Source of the DNA: an uncultured Clostridium sp.
Lineage (GTDB): Bacteria; Bacillota; Clostridia; TANB77; CAG-508
NCBI GenBank assembly: GCA_946008205.1
Contig: CAMGAZ010000108.1
Coordinates: 1 to 5,592, forward strand
DNA length: 5,592 nt
Direction of reading: 5' to 3'
Shown here: piece by piece, positions 1-5,592 of the stretch
Layout: every line of letters begins with the position of its first letter
Position numbering within the stretch: position 1 is the stretch's first letter
The notes under the pieces: generated by a model
Database searches by the model: none
What the model was told of the DNA's origin: nothing
The model's input: only the letters and a program-made list of their open reading frames with translations
Made by a program: the position numbers and the translations under genes

Positions 1-1731
1 CTCATAAGAAGTTAATGCTATTCCTTCTTTAATTGAACAATTTACTGTCAAATCGCTTATAGCATAAATTTCTTTTGTATTTGTTGTATTTCCAATAAAT
101 TTAATATGGTCAGTTAAATTATATTTATAGGCTTCTCTTTTTATATCATTTAACATATAACCATCTCCAGCAACCACAATTAAAAAATCATCTCTATTCT
201 CTTTTAGTCTTTTCGCAATTTGCATCAATAAGTGTGGTCTTTTTTGCTCTGCTATTCTACAAATGTAGCTTATTATAAATCTTCCATTTTTGTTTATTTC
301 ATACTTCTCTAATATTTTCTCTTTTTCTCTTTCACTTATTTTAGAAGGATCATATTCTTTTTCGTCCACTCCTATATAGACTGTTTTTAACTCATCTCTT
401 TCCCTCTCAAAGTAATCTACTAGTATATTTTCACTATTTTTATTGCATACAAGGGTCCTATCTAAAATTGATGGCATTACGCTTGAATCTCTTGAATATC
501 CACCATTTCTATTATACCATTCCTCCATATGAACATAATCCATTATTGGTATTGTTGGGTACTTCCCTTTTAAATATGGTAGAATTTCATAACCAAATCT
601 TGAATTTGTATTCATTATAAAGTTTATATTGTTTTTCTGTATTATATAATTTACAAAAGCTAACCAGTATTTTCTATCTATAAAGGTAGTTAAGTCATAT
701 ACTGTCGCATATTTTTCAAACTCTTGCCTATAGTTATTTACTTGAGGTTCAGTTGTTATAATCGTGACGTCATATGTATCTTTATTAAGTCCTTTTAAGA
801 AATCCATATTAAATTTATCTGCACCACCAGTAGTCATCCATGGTATTATCATTAATATATTAATTTTATTATTAGCTTTTCTTTTTGGGAGTACCAATCC
901 ATCTAGTTCCTCATATAGTTTATCCCAATTATAATTTTGTCTAGGATATTGTATTGCTTTTACTGGCTTCTTTATGGTCTTACTAGTATTATTAATTATT
1001 TCCATTGACCTTTCTCTATTTTGACTGGCTTTATATAATTCTCCTGTATTTCCCTTTCTTCTATACCATAACCCATAAAAGCTCATCCTTACTGGATATT
1101 TTCCCTTTGCAATAAGTTTTAGCCAGAAATTCCAATCTTCATTAACAGCTTTTTCTCTTAATTCATATCCATTAACTTCTTTAAAGGCACTTTTTCTCAC
1201 TAGAGAAGCTTCAATTAAATCATTCTGTTTTTTCATTCTTTCAGAATCAAACCATTTATTCCATGTATATTGTTGGGCATCAAATCCAATAGAGTCAGAA
1301 TATGCCCAAGAAGCATCCGCATTAGTTTCCAACGTCCAATAAGCACACTCTAAAAAAGTTGGCTCTAACAAATCATCGTCATCTATAAAAAGTATATATT
1401 TAGTAAACTCACTTGCTTTACTTGCTCCATAATCTCTAGTTGCAGCAAGTCCTTCATTTTCTTTGTGAAACACTTTTATTCTATCATCTAACTTAGCTAT
1501 TTTTTCTAGTTCTTTTAAAGAAGCTTCATCTTTAGATCCATCATCAATTATAAGAAGTTCAAAACATGGAAACGTTTGGTTTAATATCGAATAAACTGTT
1601 TGTCTTATATATTTTATACTGTTATAAAATGGTGTTACAACTGATATTATTGGCTTACTGTCTTCATATTTATTGTCCTTGTTTAGTTCTTTCCCAGGTT
1701 CTAATGTATAATCAAAAAAATTTGTATTCAT
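1..1731 (-). CDS. Bifunctional GT2-GT4 glycosyltransferase (3' end beyond window)
   Basis: The reverse strand is open for 577 codons from the ATG at 1731 to the window edge without a stop. Residues about 27-225 form a GT-A family 2 domain: TPFYN at 33-37, IDDGS at 62-66, the metal-binding IDDDD at 116-120, and NEDW at 197-200, where the catalytic-base acidic pair is expected. After a linker (about 226-286), a GT-B family 4 domain follows: the glycine loop TGGAD at 301-305, a histidine at 401 in DYVH, R492 and K498 in CRIAEQKRP, AGDG at 521-524, and EX7E starting at E569 and ending at E577, the last codon in the window. Roughly 100 or more residues should remain outside. The start has a strong AAGGAG site 8 bases upstream and lies 32 bases beyond the permease stop. 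The protein probably adds two sugars to a lipid-linked glycan at the cytoplasmic membrane face. Donor and acceptor sugars cannot be inferred. No signal peptide or membrane helix is seen. Confidence 0.93.
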   Translation of the reverse strand, partial: MNTNFFDYTLEPGKELNKDNKYEDSKPIISVVTPFYNSIKYIRQTVYSILNQTFPCFELLIIDDGSKDEASLKELEKIAKLDDRIKVFHKENEGLAATRDYGASKASEFTKYILFIDDDDLLEPTFLECAYWTLETNADASWAYSDSIGFDAQQYTWNKWFDSERMKKQNDLIEASLVRKSAFKEVNGYELREKAVNEDWNFWLKLIAKGKYPVRMSFYGLWYRRKGNTGELYKASQNRERSMEIINNTSKTIKKPVKAIQYPRQNYNWDKLYEELDGLVLPKRKANNKINILMIIPWMTTGGADKFNMDFLKGLNKDTYDVTIITTEPQVNNYRQEFEKYATVYDLTTFIDRKYWLAFVNYIIQKNNINFIMNTNSRFGYEILPYLKGKYPTIPIMDYVHMEEWYNRNGGYSRDSSVMPSILDRTLVCNKNSENILVDYFERERDELKTVYIGVDEKEYDPSKISEREKEKILEKYEINKNGRFIISYICRIAEQKRPHLLMQIAKRLKENRDDFLIVVAGDGYMLNDIKREAYKYNLTDHIKFIGNTTNTKEIYAISDLTVNCSIKEGIALTSYE

Positions 1732-1739
1732 CAATTACT

Positions 1740-1745
1740 CTCCTT
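1740..1745 (-). promoter_or_regulatory. Ribosome binding site of the GT2-GT4 gene
   Basis: On the minus strand these bases read AAGGAG, a near-perfect Shine-Dalgarno sequence 8 bases before the ATG at 1731. It is the best ribosome binding site in the window and fixes the start of the fusion gene. It lies in the 31-base gap after the permease stop, where no hairpin or T-run suggests a terminator, so the two genes should share a transcript. Confidence 0.8.
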
Positions 1746-1762
1746 TTTCTATAATTGAAATT

Positions 1763-2536
1763 TTATAGTTCTTCTGCAAATTTCTTTTGTAATTTATTGA
1801 ATATTAGGTATCCAACTATGCACAATAGTATACCTATTACCAGAACAATTCCTAACATCTTTACATCTGGAATTTGGTGATAATAGAATATATCTCTAAA
1901 TCCTTCTATTATGTATGTCATAGGGTTTATTTTTAAAATCCATCTAAAATTTTCTGGAATTGTCTCTACAGAATAAACAATAGGTGTTGCATAGAAAAAT
2001 AGTTGCAACAATACACCTATAAAATGCTGTAAATCTCTAAAATATACTGTAACACTAGATACTATTAGAGATATTCCTAATAAAAGAATATATTGCACTA
2101 ATAAGACTAGTGGATATAATAATACATATTTAGTTAATCCCATACCATATGCAAGTGTAAAACATATAATAATTATTGTTGATATTAAAAAGTTTATAGT
2201 TTCACTTGTTACCAACGATAATGGAAGAATCTCTCTTGGAAAATAGACTTTCTTTATAATGTTACCGTTTTCTATAAATGTAAATGACGCTCTATTTATT
2301 ACAGTTGCAAAATAGTTCCATGGTATAAGTCCACATACCATAAATACAGTGTAGTTTGGTATATTATTTTTCATTATTAATGGGAATATTATTGCATAGA
2401 CTGCAATTTGTAATAATGGATTTATAAAAGACCATAGTACACCTAAAAATGAATGTTTATATTTTCCTCCTATGTCCTTTTTTACACTCGTTTTTATTAG
2501 TTCTCTATAATTATATAAATTCTTAAAAATATTCAT
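1763..2536 (-). CDS. wzm: Polysaccharide ABC exporter permease (Wzm/TagG type)
   Basis: This 257-residue membrane protein is the permease half of an ABC-2 type exporter that moves a lipid-linked polysaccharide across the cytoplasmic membrane. About six hydrophobic segments are visible, near residues 31-54, 63-81, 105-131, 138-164, 170-190 and 226-247. Family hallmarks are KYKHSFLGVLWSFINPLL at 25-42, the cytoplasmic YFPREILPLS at 98-107 (likely the contact with the ATPase), VYFRDL at 164-169 and NPMTYIIEGFRD at 204-215. Length is normal for Wzm, TagG and RfbA proteins. The ATG at 2536 has a GGAAAGGA site upstream with about 10 bases of spacing. The gene lies 45 bases after the ATPase gene, its obvious partner. 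The substrate (teichoic acid, rhamnan, capsule or other glycan) cannot be told from the permease. The symbol wzm is generic for the family; tagG would be equally acceptable in a Gram-positive. Confidence 0.95.
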   Translation of the reverse strand: MNIFKNLYNYRELIKTSVKKDIGGKYKHSFLGVLWSFINPLLQIAVYAIIFPLIMKNNIPNYTVFMVCGLIPWNYFATVINRASFTFIENGNIIKKVYFPREILPLSLVTSETINFLISTIIIICFTLAYGMGLTKYVLLYPLVLLVQYILLLGISLIVSSVTVYFRDLQHFIGVLLQLFFYATPIVYSVETIPENFRWILKINPMTYIIEGFRDIFYYHQIPDVKMLGIVLVIGILLCIVGYLIFNKLQKKFAEEL

Positions 2537-2546
2537 TTACGATGTT

Positions 2547-2552
2547 TCCTTT
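2547..2552 (-). promoter_or_regulatory. Ribosome binding site of the permease gene
   Basis: On the minus strand these bases read AAAGGA, within GGAAAGGA, 10 bases before the ATG at 2536. This supports that start over any later methionine. The 45-base gap that holds it (2537-2581) shows no convincing promoter or terminator. Confidence 0.65.
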
Positions 2553-2581
2553 CCAAATTATCTAGTATTTAATTTGCCTGT

Positions 2582-3322
2582 TTAAGTTGTTTCTTCTAGG
2601 TATTTATCTATTACTTCATTTACATCTCCATCCATTTGTAAAGTGCCTTTATTTAACCATACAGCTCTATCACAAAGCTCTCTTGCAGAGCCTAAACTAT
2701 GTGTTACAAACACCATTGTTTTTCCTTGTTTTTTTAGTTCCTTCATTTTATTTATACATTTTTCTTGGAAATGCTGATCTCCAACTGATAATATTTCGTC
2801 AACCAATAATATGTCTGCATCAACATTAATAGCAACAGAAAACGCAAGTCTCATATACATTCCTGATGAATATGTTCTAACTGGGTTATCTATATATGAA
2901 CCCAATTCAGAAAATTCTATTATATCATTTAATCGTGCATCTATTTGTTTTCTCGTAAGTCCAAAGATTGATGCATTAAAATATATATTCTCTCTACCTG
3001 AAAAATCTGGATGAAAACCAGCACCTAATTCTAAAAGAGATGTTAGTTTTCCATTTACAGTAATTTTCCCTTTGTTAGGATATATAATTTTCGTCATTAA
3101 TTTTAGAAGTGTAGATTTTCCGCTTCCGTTCACTCCGATTAATGCAACAGCTTCTCCCTCTTTTATGCTTAAGTTTATATCTTTTAAAACTTCTCTTTTC
3201 TCTTTTTTATTTCTCTTCCAGAAAAGTAGTTTTTCCTTTAAGCTATTAGCTTTATCCATGTATATTTCAAATGTTTTGTATACATGTTCAACTATTATAC
3301 TTTCGTCTTTTTTTTCCATCAT
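2582..3322 (-). CDS. wzt: Polysaccharide ABC exporter ATPase (Wzt/TagH type, no C-terminal sugar-binding domain)
   Basis: This 246-residue ATPase powers export by the permease encoded just downstream. In order it shows Walker A GVNGSGKST at 63-71, the family-typical SLLELGAGFHP segment at 95-105 where most ABC ATPases have the Q-loop glutamine, the signature YSSGM at 151-155, Walker B ILLVDE at 171-176 with E176 as catalytic base, the D-loop SVGD at 179-182 and the switch His208. The N-terminal stretch before Walker A (about 15-45, SLKEKLLFWKRNKK) matches the extended N-terminus of polysaccharide exporters. The protein stops soon after GDVNEVIDKYLEE, so the extra C-terminal carbohydrate-binding domain of O9a-type Wzt is absent. 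The first ATG (3322) overlaps the upstream gene's TGA as ATGA. A second ATG at 3319 follows at once and sits 7 rather than 4 bases from the AAAGGTG site, so either may be used. The symbol is the generic family name; tagH is the Gram-positive equivalent. Confidence 0.96.
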   Translation of the reverse strand: MMEKKDESIIVEHVYKTFEIYMDKANSLKEKLLFWKRNKKEKREVLKDINLSIKEGEAVALIGVNGSGKSTLLKLMTKIIYPNKGKITVNGKLTSLLELGAGFHPDFSGRENIYFNASIFGLTRKQIDARLNDIIEFSELGSYIDNPVRTYSSGMYMRLAFSVAINVDADILLVDEILSVGDQHFQEKCINKMKELKKQGKTMVFVTHSLGSARELCDRAVWLNKGTLQMDGDVNEVIDKYLEETT

Positions 3323-3333
3323 TTTACACCTTT
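3319..3333 (-). promoter_or_regulatory. Overlapping stop/start with tandem ATG and ribosome binding site for the ATPase
   Basis: The upstream glycosyltransferase ends in TGA at 3321-3319, inside the tandem ATGATG at 3322-3317 that begins the ATPase gene. The Shine-Dalgarno sequence AAAGGTG (3333-3327) lies in the last codons of the upstream gene. This layout is typical of translational coupling by re-initiation, so glycosyltransferase and exporter ATPase should be made together. Spacing slightly favours the second ATG. Confidence 0.7.
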
Positions 3334-4653
3334 TCTAATTTTTATTTTTTGAGCAATTTTTCGTATGAAATTGCTATTGTGTTCTTTATTATTTTCTTTA
3401 TTTAATTGTTTTAATGTCTCCAATTCTTTAATTGCATTATTGTAATGTTCTTCGAGCCAAAGTTTTCCTTTCCATATTTCTTCACTCTTTTTTCTTTCTT
3501 CTGTTATTTTTTGTCTGCATAAATCTAACATTTCAAATAATTGTTCTTCCACATTATACTCTATATTTACATTTTCTTCAATTGAATATGCATTTTTTTC
3601 AATATCAAACTCTTCTCTTGCAAAATTATAATTGTCTTCCAATATTTTCTCTATATCGTTATCAGTTAAATTAAGTATTTCTTGCACAATTTCCTTCTCT
3701 GTTTTGTCTGGTAATCCTCTACCAGAAAAGTTTTCAAATTCTGCTAGTTTTAAAATATCATTCTGCAAAATTGGTTTTATTTTTTCATATCCTATTATAC
3801 AGCATAATCTCTTTGATGCCATCGCTTCAATCATGCATCTGCCCATTCCTAAAACAATATCTGCATTTGCAATTTCCTCTGGAATATTTTCAGTTTGTCC
3901 TATAAATTCTATATTAGTATATCCTCTTTTGTCAACATATTCTTTAAGTTCTTTTTCCACATTACCATTACCGGCTATTCTCATTTTACAATTAGCAATA
4001 TCCTTACTATATTCAGCAAAAAGGTCTATCCCGTTTTGTATAGATTTTTCTTTTTCCTTTGATAACCTGCTAATTAATAAAAGCTTTTTTATTGGAGTAA
4101 CTGTGACAGTTTTATTATCAAAAAGTTCAAAGTTTATGCTATTATGTATAACTAAATATTTTTCTTCTGGGATGTTAAATAATTGCATATTATATTTTTT
4201 TACATTTTCCGTAATTGCAATTATTCTGTATGCATTTTTTAAATAAATTTCTAACATACTTTTATACATATCATAAGAATTCATTATCCAATCATAAGAT
4301 GTTGGTAGCCCTTCATGTATATGAGCCACATATGGAACTCCTGCAATTATGCATGCTGGTACACATATTGGAATATCTATAAATTTATGAATATGAACTT
4401 CTTCTATCTCTTTTTCTTTTATAATGTTAACAACTTTTTTTGCTCCATTAAAATCAAAGCCATTAATAAATTCGAATTCAAACTCTATATTTTCGATTCC
4501 AACTGATTCAACTTTCTTTGTATACACTCCCTTCTTGGCTAAAATGTATACATTATTTCCCTTTTTCTTTAATGCAATAGCATCATTCACTATAGCAGTT
4601 TCAACTCCACCACTTTCTAAATCTTCTCCACATATAAGAATATTTTTAGACAA
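3319..4653 (-). CDS. Family 4 (GT-B) glycosyltransferase with charged helical C-terminal tail
   Basis: This 444-residue GT-B enzyme probably transfers a sugar from a nucleotide donor to the growing lipid-linked glycan at the inner membrane face. The N-terminal Rossmann domain shows NILICGED at 4-11, the glycine loop SGGVE at 14-18 and AHIHEG at 110-115. The donor-binding domain shows LLLISRLSKEKE at 191-202, AGNG at 227-230, IEFIGQT at 248-254 and MIEAMAS at 274-280. The usual EX7E motif is incomplete: E276 is present but position 268 is leucine (VLGMGR). Residues about 367-444 extend past the catalytic fold as a charged, probably coiled-coil helix with a WLEEHY motif at 399-404 and a basic end (KIAQKIKIRKGVK). 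The start is TTG at 4653, because the frame meets a stop at 4689-4687 without an ATG before it, and GAGGG lies 7 bases upstream. It overlaps the end of the preceding gene by 8 bases and the ATPase gene by 4. The sugar specificity is unknown. Confidence 0.93.
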   Translation of the reverse strand: MSKNILICGEDLESGGVETAIVNDAIALKKKGNNVYILAKKGVYTKKVESVGIENIEFEFEFINGFDFNGAKKVVNIIKEKEIEEVHIHKFIDIPICVPACIIAGVPYVAHIHEGLPTSYDWIMNSYDMYKSMLEIYLKNAYRIIAITENVKKYNMQLFNIPEEKYLVIHNSINFELFDNKTVTVTPIKKLLLISRLSKEKEKSIQNGIDLFAEYSKDIANCKMRIAGNGNVEKELKEYVDKRGYTNIEFIGQTENIPEEIANADIVLGMGRCMIEAMASKRLCCIIGYEKIKPILQNDILKLAEFENFSGRGLPDKTEKEIVQEILNLTDNDIEKILEDNYNFAREEFDIEKNAYSIEENVNIEYNVEEQLFEMLDLCRQKITEERKKSEEIWKGKLWLEEHYNNAIKELETLKQLNKENNKEHNSNFIRKIAQKIKIRKGVK

Positions 4654-4660
4654 TCTCTTT

Positions 4661-4665
4661 CCCTC
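4661..4665 (-). promoter_or_regulatory. Ribosome binding site supporting the TTG start
   Basis: On the minus strand these bases read GAGGG, 7 bases before the TTG at 4653-4651. No ATG or GTG exists in this frame between the upstream stop (4689-4687) and the TTG, and the first beta strand of the enzyme begins three codons later, so the TTG is the most sensible start. The site lies inside the 3' end of the preceding gene. Confidence 0.6.
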
Positions 4666-5116
4666 TCTTTTGCAATTTTCTATTTTTTATTTTGAATTCA
4701 GTCGCTATTTTCCCTGGAATGTACAATATAGCAACCATTATTTTATTTGCAATTCCTTTCACATTTTTTATTGGATGTTGCTCTTTAGTTAATGTTGAAA
4801 ATAAAATATAATGCTTATACATGTACATTCTTTTCTTAAAAGTAACTCCATGTAAATCTTGTTCAAACATTTCTTTAAAGTATTGATAATATCCATATGG
4901 ATATTTTTTAAACAAATCTAAAATATTTTTTGAGTATCCTTCTTTTTGATATTCGCATATCATTATTGGTTTGTTAAAGCATCTTACTTCATATTGTATG
5001 TCCATTTTATGATGTAGTCTAGCTTCTGTAACAAATTTTTCGTTATTTTCTAGCTCATACTCAAATTTCTTTCTTATTGAACTATTAAATACTAGATCTT
5101 TTTCTCGAGTTATACC

Positions 5117-5119
5117 TTA
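5117..5119 (-). other. Premature in-frame stop codon (TAA) in the GT2 gene
   Basis: The codon order on the minus strand is AAC TTA AAA TAA GGT ATA ACT. The stop lies at codon 154 of a 310-codon frame that is otherwise intact on both sides. One base change from a sense codon such as CAA, GAA or AAA would create it. TAA also ends the ATPase, the permease and this gene itself, so TAA is an ordinary stop in this organism and a reassigned code is unlikely. Confidence 0.9.
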
Positions 5120-5592
5120 TTTTAAGTTTAAGTCAAACATAGTGCTTCTATAGTTGTTTTCTATAAATTCATTTCCCATGTTTTCGCCATTTTGGGTGTA
5201 CTTAAGGAAAACTAAAGCATATGTATCTCCCATATCTTTACACTCTTTTAGCGCCTCTTCTATCGTTATAAACGCATCTTTTGTAAAGAAATCGTCAGAA
5301 TCACATTCTATTATTAAGTCTCCTGTTGCTTTTTTCATAAGATTATTAATTGCGGCCATCTTGCCTTGATTATCTTGGTAAAAGTATTGAATATCAATTA
5401 TTCTTTCTTTTTCATATTCTTCAACAATTCTTCTAGTGTTGTCTGTTGAGCCGTCATCCATTATTAGCCACTCTACTTCACATTCACTGCAATTATTGCT
5501 ATTTACTAAAATGCTGGCATAGAGCTTGTCTAATAAGTTTGCTCTGTTATATGTGGCAGTTAATATTGATATTTTCATTTCAGAACATTTTC

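Larger units (their letters stand above)
4646..5578 (-). pseudogene. Family 2 glycosyltransferase interrupted by an in-frame TAA
   Basis: The gene would encode a GT-A family 2 enzyme of 310 residues, normal for capsule or wall-glycan glycosyltransferases. It begins MKISILTATYNR, the classic first strand, then MDDGSTD at 40-46, DNQGK at 69-73 and the metal-binding ECDSDD at 91-96. Codon 154 (5119-5117) is TAA. The same frame then stays open for 156 codons to the TAA at 4648-4646: 37 residues (GITREKDLVFNSS, then EKFVTEARLHHK) join without a shift to MDIQYEVRCFNK. The pieces with their own start codon are 5578-5117 (153 residues) and 5005-4646 (119 residues). The second has no ribosome binding site, so it is not an independent gene. 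The lost half should carry acceptor-binding residues and a basic, amphipathic C-terminus (about 272-310). A sequencing error or read-through could also explain the stop. The ATG at 5578 has no clear Shine-Dalgarno in the 14 bases available, and the frame is open to the window edge. Confidence 0.88.

Noticed and set aside
2537..2581. Possible promoter or terminator between the ATPase and permease genes
   Set aside because: The 45 bases contain the permease ribosome binding site but no spaced -35/-10 pair and no hairpin followed by a T-run on the minus strand.
3308..3315. Run of eight A on the coding strand at codons 3-5 of the ATPase gene, a possible phase-variation tract
   Set aside because: Runs of seven A or T occur in many places in this AT-rich window (for example near 1714-1720, 4195-4201 and 4435-4441), so one run of eight is not notable without population data. 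The gene is in frame as given.
3632..4246. A plus-strand open frame of 204 codons
   Set aside because: It lies entirely opposite the GT4 gene, which has clear family motifs. Its translation is Ser/Phe/Ile-rich, as expected for the complement of an AT-rich gene, and contains no recognisable domain. The shorter plus-strand frames are of the same kind.
4646..5005. A separate 119-residue gene starting at the ATG at 5005
   Set aside because: It is in the same frame as the GT2 gene, the codons just upstream read as protein continuous with it, and there is no Shine-Dalgarno sequence before the ATG. It is the C-terminal part of the broken GT2 gene.
5117..5119. TAA read as an amino acid through a changed genetic code
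   Set aside because: TAA also ends the ATPase (2584-2582), the permease (1765-1763) and the GT2 gene itself (4648-4646) at normal protein lengths, so it acts as a stop here.
1..5592. Mobile elements, CRISPR arrays, tRNA or other RNA genes, or a new defence system
   Set aside because: No transposase or integrase motifs, inverted terminal repeats, regularly spaced repeats or RNA-gene signatures were seen by eye. Nearly all bases are accounted for by the five glycan-locus genes.

Overview
The window is AT-rich (17 G/C in the first 60 bases, and similar elsewhere by eye). Arginine is mostly AGA, ribosome binding sites are purine-rich and genes are tightly packed. This fits a low-GC bacterium, most likely a Firmicute of the Clostridia type; the species cannot be read from the sequence. 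All real genes lie on the minus strand and read from high to low coordinates. They look like one operon that runs off both ends of the window: no promoter or terminator is visible and no gap between genes exceeds 45 bases.

In transcription order the layout is: (1) 5578-4646, a family 2 glycosyltransferase gene interrupted by one in-frame TAA at 5119-5117; (2) 4653-3319, a family 4 (GT-B) glycosyltransferase starting at TTG, with a charged helical tail; (3) 3322-2582, the ATPase of a polysaccharide ABC exporter (Wzt/TagH type), overlapping gene 2 by ATGA; (4) 2536-1763, the matching six-helix permease (Wzm/TagG type); (5) 1731 to beyond position 1, a large two-domain protein with an N-terminal GT2 domain and a C-terminal GT4 domain. 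Gene 5 was found by translating the reverse strand from the ATG at 1731. It stays open for 577 codons to the window edge, which falls on the second Glu of the GT4 EX7E motif.

Together these genes describe part of a surface-polysaccharide locus of the ABC-transporter-dependent type (teichoic acid, rhamnan-like wall glycan, capsule or O-antigen-like polymer). Glycosyltransferases build a lipid-linked glycan on the inner face of the membrane and the Wzm/Wzt pair exports it. The ATPase lacks the C-terminal carbohydrate-binding domain found in exporters that recognise a capped chain, so export by a TarGH-like or cap-independent route is the better guess. The sugar composition cannot be deduced.

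The best point for a second look is the broken GT2 gene. The frame continues perfectly for 156 more codons after the stop, so this is a recent nonsense mutation, a sequencing error or a recoding site rather than two genes. Other points are the GT2-GT4 fusion, the ATPase-before-permease order, a GT4 enzyme without the first Glu of EX7E, and start sites that suggest translational coupling. I see no mobile element, CRISPR array, RNA gene or clearly new system.
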